Shown here: positions 34,195-46,440 of the stretch, in pieces | How positions within the stretch are numbered: the stretch's first letter is position 1 | Layout of the letters: each line of letters starts with the position of its first letter | Source of the DNA: Costus lasius | Taxonomy: Eukaryota; Streptophyta; Magnoliopsida; Zingiberales; Costaceae | NCBI GenBank assembly: GCA_027563935.2 | Contig: CM050454.1 | Span: forward strand, 21,201,501-21,265,500 | Reading direction: 5' to 3' | DNA: 64,000 nt | Notes under the pieces: model-generated | Seen by the model: only the letters and a program-made list of their open reading frames with translations | Database searches by the model: none | What the model was told of the DNA's origin: nothing | Made by a program: the position numbers and the translations under genes

Positions 34195-36120
34195 TGTTAG
34201 TGTGTATGCCATGAAGACCAATAACTTATATTGTGTTTATTCATTCTATTGAATAATAAGGCATAGTAATTGTTGTTATGTCGATTGTTACGCCTACATT
34301 GATATGTGGAATAACATAATAATGCCCTAGAGATTGATTTTATTCAATCTCATAATTGAGCCCACAATCAATATATCTTAGTGGATAAGGGACAACTTTA
34401 GTGAATGTGAAACCAGTATGTAGGCTGGTTAAGTGCGTGACATCAACACAAACATATGAGTACATAAAGTAGTAGATGCATTAGACCAACCCACCATGAA
34501 ACTATGACTTAGTGTTACAAATTAAATTCACAAGTGATAAAAGGTGCATTGGTCCTTAGACATGAGATCACCGTGACTTACATGTGGTGAGTGATGTACT
34601 TTGATCCCGCCTACTACATCTATGCAACTAAGAAGTTATAACAGCTATCATTGGGCATGTGATAAGTCATATATGAAGTACGAGTTATCAATAGAGGAAT
34701 TTCTTCTTCCTTCTAAAGGAAGCCTAATCATCGAGGATTGCCTCCCATGGGAGTATGATTAAGAGTGTATAGCCATACCTAGGAGATTGTGTTCTCCTAC
34801 TTGAGTCATTCCCACATAATTGAAATAGCAAGTGTGGCACATTTGTCAAATATGGGTTATTAGCCTGTAAAGAGATTATATTGCATATATAGAAACTTTG
34901 TTGCTAGCTAAGAGTTGTCGATTGATAATACTTTCCTATGGCTTGGGTATAGCCATACTCAGAAGACTGTGTTGTCTTGCTTGAGTCATTCTCACATGAT
35001 TGGAATAACAAGTGTGACACATTTTTTTTTAAATCTAGGTTATCAGCATGTAAATAGATTATATTACATATATGGAAACTTTGTTGCTAGCTAGGAGTTA
35101 TTGATTGACAATACTTTCCTATAGCTTAGGTAGTAGTGATGAATTGTTAAATACCTCTCACTACTGGTGATAATCTATTCAGCTCATCACTGCCAATATC
35201 ACATGGAACCTATAAGGTTACACACGCAGACACTTGAGGATCACATTTTGATTAGAAAGCCTTAGATCATATTATATATTAATTCAGGTACATTTGGGAC
35301 ATTAGAGAGTCTATATCAAGGTAGGATAAAAGTTGATTGAATAGATGGTTTATATGAATTGATATGTAGTAAGAATTTGGCGAAGCGCCAATTCTAAATG
35401 GTCTAGGAGAAACTCATTGGGCTCTAGGCCCAGTGGAGATAGTGGTAGAGATGCCTAGGCACATGGTGCCTAGAATGGGGTGCTAGTTTTACCTAAAATG
35501 GGAAGCAATAGCAAGAAAGAGATATTAGATTGGCCAATGAGGCTGGCAAAGGCATCTAACACTAGCACTAGGCACTAGGTCCAAGCACCAAGCTAGCTTT
35601 GGCATTGGTGCCAATGAGTGGCTATGGCAAGTTCCCTAATGTATGCGCCAAATCAAGCAAGGGGGTGCTTGGTCTAAGGACCAAAATGAGGAGGGAAGAC
35701 TATTAGAATTTCCTTCATTAGAAGCCTCCTACCCTCCTACATTTTGCACGAGGCCTTAACACAATTAATTAAAGAGGGGCCATCCACATTGCCTTATGGA
35801 GAGAGGCACCATGCTTAGCATAAATAACCAGGCAGGGGTCTAAACCATAAGACACAATTTGAAGCCTTCTCTTGTGTTTATGCCTAGCTCTCCCTCCCTC
35901 TCACCTTCCTTATTGCTGCCGCCCCTTCTTTCTCCTCTTGTGACTGTGAACTCCAAGAGGGAAGTCCAAGGTTTTGATCCTTTCTCTCGAGGCAAGAACC
36001 AAGTGTAGAGCAAGATAATCTTCAAGAGATTGGTGTGTGGATAACAATAGAGAGCAGACACTTGTATGCCTATACTCTAATAGTCACTAACCTCAAGCAT
36101 GCTTCAAAGATAAAATTTCT
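34195..36120 (+). repeat. 3' LTR of the copia element
   Basis: It starts TGTTAGTGTGTATGCCATG. It shares several blocks with the inverted solo LTR at 25233-27366, showing both come from one family. A TATA-like GCATAAATAA lies near 35819. The terminal CA and target duplication were not found; the right limit is an estimate. Confidence 0.7.
34767..35126 (+). repeat. 180-bp tandem duplication inside the copia LTR
   Basis: The phrase GTATAGCCATAC followed by GACTGTGTT-like text, TTGAGTCATTC and TTTGTTGCTAGCTA occurs twice with a 180-base period (for example AGCCATAC at 34771 and 34951). The copies have diverged. Confidence 0.85.
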
Positions 36121-36154
36121 ATCATGTCCTTTGTGTCTTGTCTCGCATATATTG

Positions 36155-36205
36155 AAAAAAAAAAATTAATTAATTAATTAATTAATTATTAATTAATTAA
36201 TTATT
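36155..36205. repeat. TTAA microsatellite
   Basis: Near-perfect TTAA repeats following a short A run. Confidence 0.95.
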
Positions 36206-37655
36206 ACTTTGTCTATGCCGAGCATACTCATGTTTTGGTCAAAATTATGAATTTTGACCACTATAATGCAACGTGGAGAAAAAAAATAAATAATCAAAAA
36301 TAAACAATGGAGTTGCAAACGAAATTGTGGTCAAAATAGAATATTTTGACCATGGGGCTGCTCTAGTGTGCGAGAGGGAGAAAAATTCTATTCTTGAAAA
36401 AACGCGAGCACATATAGAAGTGTGAAAAAAATAATAAAATTAGTGTGCCACTATGCAACGCGAGCACATGTTCTTTCAATTAAAAATAGCCTGAAAGGCG
36501 GGCTATATAAAGGGAAGTTCACCAAAAAAAAAAAAAAAAAAGAAAAAAAAGAAAAAAGAAAAAAAAAAAAAAAAGAAAACTTCGGCTGAAGCTCATGCAG
36601 GAAAAAAAAACCTTTTTTGGCTGAAACTCACAAGAGGAAGAAAAGAGACTTTGGCTGAAGATTCTGTAGAGAAAAAAAAGAGGCGCTCAAAGAAAAAAAA
36701 AATCCTACAAGGAGAAGCAGGTAATGTAAATCTTTTGTTTCTTTCTTCTTCTTTCTATGGAGAGATCCTCCTATAAAATCATATTTATGGAGATATGAAC
36801 TTCGGACTAAATTACAGAGAGGATACTCCTACAAAATTATTTTTATGGAGATATAAACTCTAGATTAAATCACGAAAAGAATACTGTAACAAAATCATCT
36901 TTCCAGAAAATAAACTCCGGACTAAATCCTAGAAAAACGATACTCTAGTAAAAAAATGTCAAATAAATTTGGGGAAGATAGATTTTCTATTGGGTCCTAA
37001 TCTTGGGATCAAACCATTGTAGAGGATTTGAGAAATTTTTGGTTTGGCTGGAAATCCAATTTCAATTTCAAGTCCAAGGAGGTCTCGGCTAAAAAAAACT
37101 ATCAACCTGGCAAGCCAGCAAGTGAATAAGTAGCAGAATTTTAATCGGATTCACTTGTAGAGAATTTAATGTGTCCTATCCCTTCCGAGGATAAAATTCT
37201 TATTAAGGATTCAACACATAAAATAGTTACTGTTAAAAAAAGTAGCTGCCGGGAATTATATGCAAAAATATAGCTGCTATTGAATGGAAGGAGCAATTTC
37301 TCATAAAAAGTCACGGTGAAAAATCATCAAAGGGAAGAAGCAGAAGGGTCAATCAAAACTCTTCTAAAGAAATTTGACAATTTTACACTTTACAAGGCCA
37401 AATCTCAACCCAGATTCCTGCCAAGGAAATCAAATCCCTATAATTTTTCTCACAGAAGATATACACGAGAATCTATTTAAAATCACCGTTCAAGATTTTG
37501 TTTATGTGAAAAGCTCTGCCGAAGGACCTAGGCTCAAACTCTATATTTCAAATAAAAAAAGACGGCAACACAACACAGAATTCAGGCTGCAACAGAATTT
37601 AAAATCAAGGCTGCGACACACGAGAAAATGGCCTACCTCGGTACCTAGGTGAGAA
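36206..37655. other. Gene-free, purine-rich region left of the long inverted repeat
   Basis: It includes two short hairpins (GGTCAAAATTATGAATTTTGACC near 36238 and a similar one near 36330), a TATATAAAGGG motif at 36504-36514, an A-rich tract at 36523-36574 and three spaced GGCTGAA phrases (36585-36660). A promoter and leader of an unidentified element would fit. No protein motif was found; the 37374-37652 frame has no known domain. Confidence 0.4.
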
Positions 37656-40600
37656 TTTTTCGCCTAGGTGCCTTAATCTGCTGTTCATAAATCATAAAGA
37701 CATGGAGGTGCGAATCTCGATGCTCTTCACTACCGTTTCTTATTCGTTACCTAACTCAATTTAACCCGGGTTACTTGTTAGGTTTTAATCCCTTTTGAAA
37801 CTAAAATCTTGACCATCCGCCATTTGCTTTTGTACGCAAAGCTCGCTGCGTGCCTTAGCTAGCATGGCCAACAATTCTTATCTCCGGCAAAAGCTCCTTA
37901 AAATGATTGTTAATATACCTTCTCCTATCTTTGGTAGCTGCTTTTAATAGGTTTTTATGATGGTTTTTGTTAGATTTTGTTGTGGGGATGAGGGTACTCT
38001 ATCTTCTTTTTTTATATTCACATGAGTAGCTGCATCTCTCGTGTTTTCTCATGATGCTTTATTTTGGTGTGATTTTGTAGCAGAGATTTTTTGTTCTGCT
38101 ATGATATTTATGCTGTTAAGTTCTTGATTTGGTTTTGGTCCTTTGGTGATGATATGAAGATGTTGTTTTGCAAAATTTTGCTGGAGTTAAGGGAGTTTCA
38201 CACCTCTATTTGAACTTTGATTAGTTTGCTGTCCAGAACTCGTTATTCCTATGTTTTCCCCTATTTTTATGTTTAATTGTAGAGCTGAGCTCTCTTTGTT
38301 GGCTGATTTTATATAAGATTTTATATGTGGTTCTTTCTTTTTCAATGTTTTGGTCAGATTCCATCATTAACTAAGAATAAAATAATTACAGTATAGGGAA
38401 ATATGTCGACATACATGTTCTAGATTATGGTTGATATCAACCATATTATTATTTTCATATTTGAATGTTTTTAAATTTTGAAATAGAAAACTAAAATCTG
38501 AGTTAGAAAATTATAAATTATAAATAAAAAAGTTAACAGAAGATATTTTATAGTTAATATCAACCATATTATAGTTGATATCAACTATATTATTATTTTC
38601 ATATTTAAATATTTTTAAATTTTGAAATAGAAAACTAAAATCTGAGCTAGAAAATTATGAAGTATAAAAGAAAAAGTTAACAGAAGATATTTTATAATTG
38701 GTATCAACTATATTATGGTTGATATCAACCATATTATTATTTTCATATTTTCATATTTTTAAATTTTAAAATAAAAAACTAAAATTTGAGTTAGAAAATT
38801 ATGAAATGTAAAGGAAAAAAGTTAACTTAAGATATTTTATAGTTGATATCAACTATATCATTGTTGAATATTTGAATATTCTTAAATTTTAAAATAGAAA
38901 ACTAAAATCTGAGTTAGAAAATTATGAAATGTAAAGAAAAAAGTTAAAGAAGATATTTTATAGTTGATATCAACCATATTGTTATTTTCATATTTAAATA
39001 TTTTTAAATTTTGAAATAGAAAACTAAAATCTGAGTTACAAAATTATGAAATGTAAAAGGAAAAGTTAATAGAAGATATTTTATAATTGGTATCAACCAT
39101 ATTATAGTTGATATCAACCATATTATTATTTTTATATTTGAATATTTTTAAATTTTGAAATAGAAAACTAAAATCTAAGTTAGAAAATTATGAAAAGTAA
39201 AGGAAAAATTAATAGAAGATATTTTATAGTTGATATCAACCATATTATTGTTTTCATATTTGATATTTTTAAATAGAAAACTAAAATCTGAGTTAGAAAA
39301 TTATGAAATGTAAAGAAAAAAATTAACAGAAGATATTTTATGGTAGATATCAACCATATTATTATTTTTATATTTGAATATTTTTAAATTTTGAAATAAA
39401 AAACTAAAATCTGAATTAGAAAATTATGATAACTAAAGGAAAAAAGTTAATAGAATATATTTTATAGTTGATAGCAATTATATTATGGTTGATATCAACT
39501 ATATTATGGTAGATATCAACCATATTATTGTTTTCATATTTGAATATTTTTAAATTTTCAAATAGAAAAATAAAATCTATTTCAAAATTATCCTCTCTTA
39601 ACTTTGTTTTTTACAATTCATAATTTTCTAACTCTGATTTTAGTTTTCTATTTCAAAATTTAAAAATATTTAAATATAAAAATAATAATATGGTTGATAT
39701 CAGCTATTCAATTAACATTTTTCATTTTATTTCATAATTTTCTAACTCAAATTTTAGTTTTTTATTTTAAAATTTAAAAACATTCAAATATGAAAACAAT
39801 AATATGGTTGATATCAACTATAATATAGTTGATACCAACTATAAAATATCTTCGGTTAACTTTTTCTTTTACATTTGATAATTTTCTAATTCAGATTTTA
39901 GTTTTCTGTTTCAAAATTTAAAAATATTTAAATATGAAAACAATAATATGGTTGATATCAACTATAAAATATCTTATGTTAACTTTTTTCTTTATATTTC
40001 ATTATTTTTTTAACTCAGATTTTAGTTTTCTATTTTAAAATTTAAAAATATTTAAATATGAAAACAATAATATAGTTGATATCAACTATAATATGGTTGA
40101 TATCAACAATAAAATATCTTCTGTTAACTTTTTTATTTATCTTTCATAATTTTCTAACTCAGATTTTAGTTTTCTATTTCAAAATTTAAAAATATTCGAA
40201 TATGAAAATAATAACATAGTTGATATCAACCATAATCCAGAATATGAATGTCCACATGTTTCCCTATATTGTAATTATTTTATTCTTAGTTAACGATAGA
40301 ATCTAACCAAAACATTGAAAAAGAAAGAACCACATATAAAGAAGATAGAATACCCTCATCCCCATAGCAAAATCTAACAAAAACTATTATAAAAATCTAT
40401 CAAAAGCAGCTACCAAAGAGTGGAGAAGATATATTAACAATCACTTCATAGAGCTTTCGCCGGAGACAAGAATCATTGGCTATGCTAGCTAGGGCACGCA
40501 GCGAGCTTTGCGTACAAAAGCAAATAGCGCGTGGTCAAGATTTTAGTTTCAAAAGAGATTAAAACTTAACAAGTAACCAGGGTTAAATTGAGTTGGGTAA

Positions 40601-40707
40601 CAGACAAGAAATAGCAGTGAAGAGCATCGAGATTCGCACCTTCACCATGTGTCTTTATGATTCATGAACAGCAGATTAAGGCACCCAGGCAAAAAAAATG
40701 CACAGAC
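37656..40707. repeat. Long inverted repeat (about 3 kb) with palindromic tandem core
   Basis: The outer arms match in inverse orientation: left from GCCTAGGTGCCTTAATCTGC (37665) and right ending in the complement (around 40680-40700). Shared internal phrases include GCGAATCTCGATGCTCTTCA, TACGCAAAGCTCGCTGCGTG and GGGGATGAGGGTA. The left arm has about 315 bases (38005-38320) absent from the right. The core (38400-40230) is a tandem array with orientation switching near 39590. No gene or clear target duplication was seen. It could be a foldback-type element or a hairpin-RNA locus. Confidence 0.85.
38420..40235. repeat. Tandem array of 120-145-bp units carrying GTTGATATCAAC
   Basis: Each unit has one or two copies of the self-complementary word GTTGATATCAAC (or variants), then CATATTATTATTTTCATAT, TTTTTAAATTTTGAAATAG, AAAACTAAAATCTGAGTTAG and GTTAACAGAAGATATTTTAT. 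About nine units point one way up to about 39590, and about five point the other way after it. Confidence 0.88.
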
Positions 40708-41900
40708 ATGAAATAGAAGCAGAATGCTAATAGTGTACCTTTTATTTGAAGGTCGCCAAGAAAAAAAAAAAAGAGGGGCAGCGTATCTTGATCTAGTTGA
40801 TGAACTTGTGCATGCATTAAAAAAATCACGGTTAATAAATCCTGAAACCCAGGAAGAATTTCAAAAATTCAGCCAAGGAAGATGGATGAAGAAAATCACC
40901 TAGAGGAATTAAAAAAAGGCGTGAAACAAGGCAAAAAATAATCACTGATGGTGCTTGTGTAAAAAAAATTAAATGCATTGACAAAATCAAATTTTGAATT
41001 AGCATCTTGGGGTATTTTAAGTATAAAAAATAAATAAATAAATAAGAAAAATATACTTGCCGCTACATTCAGAAATTGTTGCCGTCAAACCCATAAAAAA
41101 AATAGGGGTTTTGACGCCATCGCCGGATGGGAGTTTGCCAGCCAAAGCTTATTGTTATGCAGCTAGATTGGCTCAGCCATCAATCTTCGTCGACCACACA
41201 AAACAAGATGAATTTCCACTTCGTCGTTCCAATAAACCCCCCAATTCTGAGATTCTGAGATTTGGGACAAAATTTCATACCAAGAATGCCCTGTTCCAAT
41301 CATACCACTGGATTCAACATCAGGACGGGATCTTGGCACTAAGATTCCAAACTTATCTTCGAGTCTATAGCCGAGACTGTCGCCGTGGAGTTCATCGCTG
41401 GGCCTGCAACATCGTGGGTATAAATTTGACGTTGAATCCGTAGCCACCAGGTTCAACATCGAAAAACATTGACGCCATCAAGTTTGCTATGCAGAAATGG
41501 AATGTGCTGCTGAGTTTGTCACAAGGTGGAGATCCAACAGACCCGCTTGCCGTCGAACCCACCACGGAAATAGGGTTTTGATGCCATCGCCGGATGGGAG
41601 CTTGCTAGCCAAGGCTTATTGTTTTGTAGCTATATCTGCTCACTAACGAGCCTCGTTGCCAAGCCCAATTTGCATCTGTCGGTTTCATCGCCAGAATAAG
41701 AAGCCGTCGCCGAGCTTGTCTACAGCCGAGTCCACTCGCCGAGCCATCTGCCGTCACTAGCTTGAGTCACCATCCTTCCCAACATAAACCTTCCACCAGA
41801 CCTACTCATAATCGAGAAGAAGAAAAGGGAAGCTGGGAAGATAGTTGAAAATGAGGGAGAGAGAAAAAAATGTGCATCCAAAAATTACCTTGAACGAAAG
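40708..41900. other. Intergenic region with a partial direct duplication
   Basis: 41079-41170 and 41549-41638 are related direct copies that share GACGCCATCGCCGGATGGGA-like and TTATTGTT phrases. Frames at 41057-41443 (+) and 41163-41459 (-) overlap each other and have no recognisable domain; I regard them as chance. Confidence 0.5.
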
Positions 41901-42374
41901 TAGACAGGGCAAAAACTGACCCGACCTGACTCGACACAAAGTTAGACGGGTTCAGGTTGGTTCTAATCGTGTTCGGGTCATAAACGGGTTGACCCATTTA
42001 TGACCCGAAATTAAACGGGTTGTGTCGGGTTATAATCGGGTTGACCCGCTTAACCCGATTATATTATATAATTATATATTATATATATAATTTATATATA
42101 AATATATACATATACATATATTTATATATATCATTTCGGGTCGATTCATGTCGGGTCGTATCGGGTTAATTATACATATATTTTATAAATATTTATTTGA
42201 ATTATTTAATATTAAACGGATTAATCGGGTCGTATCGGGTTGACTCGAATATATATGGGTCGTGTTTGGGTTAGATCATCTGACCCAATTAACTAAACGG
42301 GTCGTGTTCGGGTTAAGTTAATCGGGTCACGGGTCAACCTGAACATGACCCGCTGACCTGTTTTGCCGGGTCTA
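41901..42374. mobile_element. hAT-type MITE with perfect 8-bp target duplication
   Basis: AACGAAAG occurs at 41893-41900 and 42375-42382. The termini are TAGACAGGGCAAAAACTG (left) and, inverted, TAGACCCGGCAAAACAGG (right). The interior is filled with GGGTCGTGTCGGGTT-type words in both orientations and a TA-rich centre. There is no gene. An 8-bp duplication and a TAG start fit a hAT element. Confidence 0.88.
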
Positions 42375-42483
42375 AACGAAAGCGTGATAAAAAGGATGAA
42401 ATAAAAGGGTTGGAAGATTTTATAGTCAAATTCTATTTAACTTGACGAACGATAAGGAACACCATTGTTAATTTCACCCCTCC

Positions 42484-42645
42484 CAATGAGTAGAATAAAC
42501 TCTACAGTGAGTACCCCGCTGAGCGGGGCCCCCTCATCTACATTTGATTTATCATCGAGATTGACAAATCCCAAATCCCGATGATAAAAAACTAAGTGAA
42601 GGTAGATGAGGGGGACCCGCTGAAGAGTTTTATTCCAATAAACTG
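42484..42645. repeat. Hairpin-forming element (about 160 bp)
   Basis: A left arm (about 42490-42561) and right arm (about 42573-42640) are inverted copies. Matching blocks are CCCCCTCATCTAC, ATCATCGAGATT or its near complement, and AATAAACTCT with AGAGTTTTATT. The loop is about 10 bases. It could be a small MITE or precursor-like hairpin. No target duplication was established. Confidence 0.7.
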
Positions 42646-42659
42646 GAATTAGTCTTCAA

Positions 42660-43660
42660 TATTCTGACAAAATTTGAATGTTTAGGCTCATAGTCTGTTC
42701 ACCCAAATTTTAAAAATTTGGCTCCATAGTCTATTCATCAAATTTTGAATGTTTGGCCCAATGATCTATTCTCCCAAATTTTAAACATTTGGCCCCCTAT
42801 TCACTCAAAAATTGAACATTTTGCCCCATGGCCCATTCACCTAAATTCTGAACATCATCTCGTTTACCAAATTTCAAATGTTTAGCCTAACGGCTCATTC
42901 TCCCAAATTTCAAACGTTTGGCCCTATGGCTCATTCACCAAATTTTGAATATTTTTCCCACGGCCCATTCACCAAATTTTGAACATTTGGCCCACGGCTC
43001 GTTCACACAAAATTCAAACGTTTGGCCCTACGGCTAGTTCACCCAAATTCGAAACGTCCAGTCCCACGGCCCGTTCACCAAATTTTAAATGTTTGGCCCC
43101 ACCAGCCTATTCTCCCAAAATTAGAACCTTTGGCCCCACGGCCCATTCCCCAAATTTAAAATGTTTAGCCCAATGGCCCATTCTCCCAATTTCGAATGTT
43201 TGGCCCCACCAGCCCATTCTCCCAAAATTAGAATGTTTAGCCCCACAGCCCATTCACAAAATTTTGAACACTTAGCCCATCGCCTCTTCACCCAAACTTC
43301 AAACATTTGGCCCCATGGCCCGTTCACTAAAATTTTAAACGTTTGACCCCATGGCCCATTCACCAAAATTTTAAATGTATGGCCCCACAGCCTGTTCATC
43401 AAATTTCAAATGATTTGCCCAACGACACATTCTCCTAATTTCTAATGTTTGGCCCCACTGGCCCATTACTTCTAAATTTTGAATGTTTGACCCATGGCCC
43501 GTTCACTCAATCCATTTACTCACTTCGAATGCTTGGCCCAATGGCCCATTCACTGAAAATTTTGAACACTTGGCCCACCGGCCCATTCACCCAAACTTTG
43601 AATATTTAGCCAAATAGCCGTTCACCCAGACCATTCACTCAATCTGTTTACTCAATTTGA
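42660..43660. repeat. Minisatellite of about 34-bp units (GGCCCATTCACC...TTTGAA)
   Basis: About 30 degenerate units follow the scheme GGCCCATTCACCAAATTT, then GAACATTTGGCCC with a variable CACGG or ATGG link. The repeats create long open frames on both strands (42979-43275 and 43121-43402) with repetitive tryptophan- and proline-containing peptides; they are by-products of the unit. Confidence 0.9.
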
Positions 43661-44966
43661 ACATAGACATGGACGTTAAATATTTGAGACATGCTGTTAA
43701 TACCGTTGTTTGGGAGATTCGTACGTCGATACTACGTATCAAAGTGTAGTTCCTCAATGTTGTTACAACATAACTCAAATTTTTCTCCATGGTCTATGTC
43801 AAGAAAACCAAAAGAAATGAATATACCCTCAAAGGCAAGATGTCAATTTAGATCCATTGTACTACTTTTAGAACGAGTACTCTTTGTAAGTCGTGTCATT
43901 ACACAAAGTTATAAATTACATTATTCTTTTAACTATTTGTCTTTATTCTTTTATATGTTTATAGATCTCTAAATCAATTGTACCTTAAGCTACTTAGGGG
44001 TAATTAACAATGAATGCTTATGTTCATTAGAAACTAAAACCTACTAAAAAAAGATCTTATAACTTATAAGATGAATTTGAAACGATCGCACTATATTTCA
44101 ATTGAAATTGAAATTTAACCAATTTTAACCCTACAGTATCGATCCTCTGGTAGAAAAAATTGGTTTCATATAGTTTTTCTGCTGCATTTATCATTGCTGA
44201 AATTTTATTTGTTGTAGTTTTTCCCAACACGTACGGCATGGTATGGGCCTCCATCACATACTAATTGGAAAGAATATCACATACTATAGTATGGAAAGAA
44301 TATCACATACTACAAAATTTTTGGGTGGGATTCTTATAGACAACTTCTGCACTTGAATTTGAAACATGGAATAGGTATTACAAGTTTAGTTTAAAAAATT
44401 ATGAGATTCCAATGTTGATCACATGAATAGCATGGCAAAAAAAATTTATGAGAGATCAAAAATTAAATGTGTATAACAAAGAAGTGAGATTTAGTAAATG
44501 CAAGATGCAATGCATAGAGGAAAATATACAAGCAATTAGATGGTATAACTAACGCCAAGCAAACAAAGACTCAAAAAACAAAAATTATAACAATAACCGT
44601 GTATAGGAGAATTAAGATTTGCATAAGAAGTCTATTCAGCCTAGTGGTAGCATATCGTAGCTCTCATAATGATGTAGAAGACAGTTCATGTTCAGTGAAT
44701 GACGAATGAGATGTTGACCATCAATTGCCTTGTAAATGAGATGGAAATTGAGAATGTCAAAGTTATATGTATGCACACAAATGTACATGTGTATAATTCA
44801 AATGGCAAACTTAGAAAATGTATCAAACCTAGAAATAGCTGCTTTTAACGGTCAAAAAATAATTTTTTTAAAAACTAAGGTATTTGGCAAGCTGCTTCTA
44901 GGTTTCAAACCTAGAAATAGCATAAATTTAGAAAAGCTAAGAGGAAGCTGCTTTTAACTACTTTCT

Positions 44967-44969
<3 letters not shown>

Positions 44970-45028
<59 letters not shown>
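44970..45028. repeat. TA microsatellite
   Basis: About 29 uninterrupted TA units. Confidence 0.97.
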
Positions 45029-45032
<4 letters not shown>

Positions 45033-45777
45033 TGATTTATTTATTTATTGCATCTCATGTTCTAGTTACATTTGTGCATCCTTTTGATAACAAAATTATT
45101 TTTTAAAATTATTATTTATATATAAATTATTTTCTATTATTATTTAAAATTTTCTCTTTTACAAAAAATATAACAAAAATTAATATTATTTTGATAAAAA
45201 TTAATAAAATTATTATTGTTAAATTTAATTTTTAATTAAAAATTATTTATTACTATTATTTTAGTTTTACTTTTGAAAAATCTATTTAATTTTTTTATCT
45301 TTAAAAATATTATCCAACATAACAATTTAGTCAAATACCTTTTAACTTTCTAACCAACTACTTTTCAACAATACTTTTTCAATCAGCAAAAACTAAAAGT
45401 TTTTAAATGGAGCTTAAATTGTTTAGGTTCCCTTATAGAACACTCCATATCTGAAGTTTGAATAAACTTATAAAACGAGTCACAAAGGCCACCTTACTAT
45501 GTGATATTGAACCAACTTGCTTGCTTTTTGGTACATGAAAAAAATGAATCTTTAGGTCAATTAAAAGTGTAAAATTTGCATAATCCCAACAATGCGTGCT
45601 TCACACTCTCAATAAAGACAATATACAAATCTTTAGTAAATATCATCATAAAACAAAGGGGCATTTTGTTTCCAACTCTAGCCTTTCTGATTTTCCTCTC
45701 CCATTAGCATATAACAAAGTATACAAGTAAAGCAATATATATATCCACAAGTTTTTCCAATGGGCAAAGGGTCTCTA

Positions 45778-45936
45778 AACAAATAAGACACTCGAATGTA
45801 AAAAAGAATAGTATACCTTACATATATTATTACATTTTCCTACTTCCATATTTTATGAACAAATAAGACACTCGAATGTAAAAAAGAATAGTATACCTTA
45901 CATATATTATTACATTTTCCTACTTCCATATTTTAT
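45778..45936. repeat. 80-bp tandem duplication
   Basis: The unit beginning AACAAATAAGACACTCGAAT at 45778 is repeated from 45858 with no visible difference until the last bases, so the duplication is recent. Confidence 0.95.
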
Positions 45937-46195
45937 AGATCTATCGATTCAACTTCGTAGCATCCTCTATCTAAAACCAATGGGACTATGTGTTCGCGAT
46001 CATGTTTTGTACACAGATTTCTTCTATGGAACGTTTAGGGGATATGCTGTCGGAATTTTAGAAAAATCTTATTAGAGACTTGGTTCTTTGGAAGCATAGA
46101 TAGTTTGGTGTCTTGTACCTCTAATGATGTATATTAATTTTTATTTTATTAATAAATCATTTACTTGCCCTTGGTAAAAAAAAATTATAATTTGC

Positions 46196-46440
46196 TTATA
46201 GAAACAATTTTTTCTTATAAGGTTTTATCTTGTGTTGCCTTCTAGGAGGAAGAGGCCTAGGTGCAGGATGAGAGATTGAATCAAAGTGGAAAGCTTCTTC
46301 ATATGACAAACTGACTAGCATTTCCTTGAGACCACTACTAGGCCTAGAAGTCGAAAGTTCAGGAGGCACAAAATTTGCATTTAAAGGTTTCACATTTCCT
46401 TGAGCAAGTCCAAATTGATGAGACGGACCATGTAGAGATA
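46196..46440 (-). pseudogene. Possible host gene fragment of unknown function
   Basis: Read on the minus strand, the frame gives a protein-like run without low complexity: VSLHGPSHQFGLAQGN, then FVPPELSTSRPSSGLKEM, LVSLSYEEAFHFDSISHP and a basic PRPLPPRRQHK end. The segment upstream is closed by stops and no splice partner is evident. I do not recognise the family. It could be a captured or retrotransposed exon. Confidence 0.35.

Larger units (their letters stand above)
30691..36120 (+). mobile_element. Decayed Ty1-copia retrotransposon, 5' LTR missing
   Basis: Gag-pol remnants (30700-34180) are followed by a purine tract and a 3' LTR starting at 34195. The 5' LTR is absent, and Tat/Athila-like sequence abuts the gag region. 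The right end of the 3' LTR could not be fixed, so 36120 is approximate. Protein motif order (gag, integrase, reverse transcriptase, RNase H) is diagnostic of Ty1-copia. LTR start and length suggest the Angela/BARE lineage. Confidence 0.82.
43661..46195. other. Gene-free AT-rich region
   Basis: It contains a TA microsatellite, an 80-bp tandem duplication and a short duplicated phrase (AACCTAGAAATAG at about 44827 and 44909). No gene was recognised. Confidence 0.5.

Noticed and set aside
41057..41459. Opposing frames of 128 and 98 codons
   Set aside because: They overlap on opposite strands, have no domain and span a local duplication; chance is the simplest explanation.
42660..43660. Possible CRISPR-like array because of regular spacing
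   Set aside because: The DNA is from a plant; spacers are themselves repeats and units are degenerate, so this is an ordinary minisatellite.
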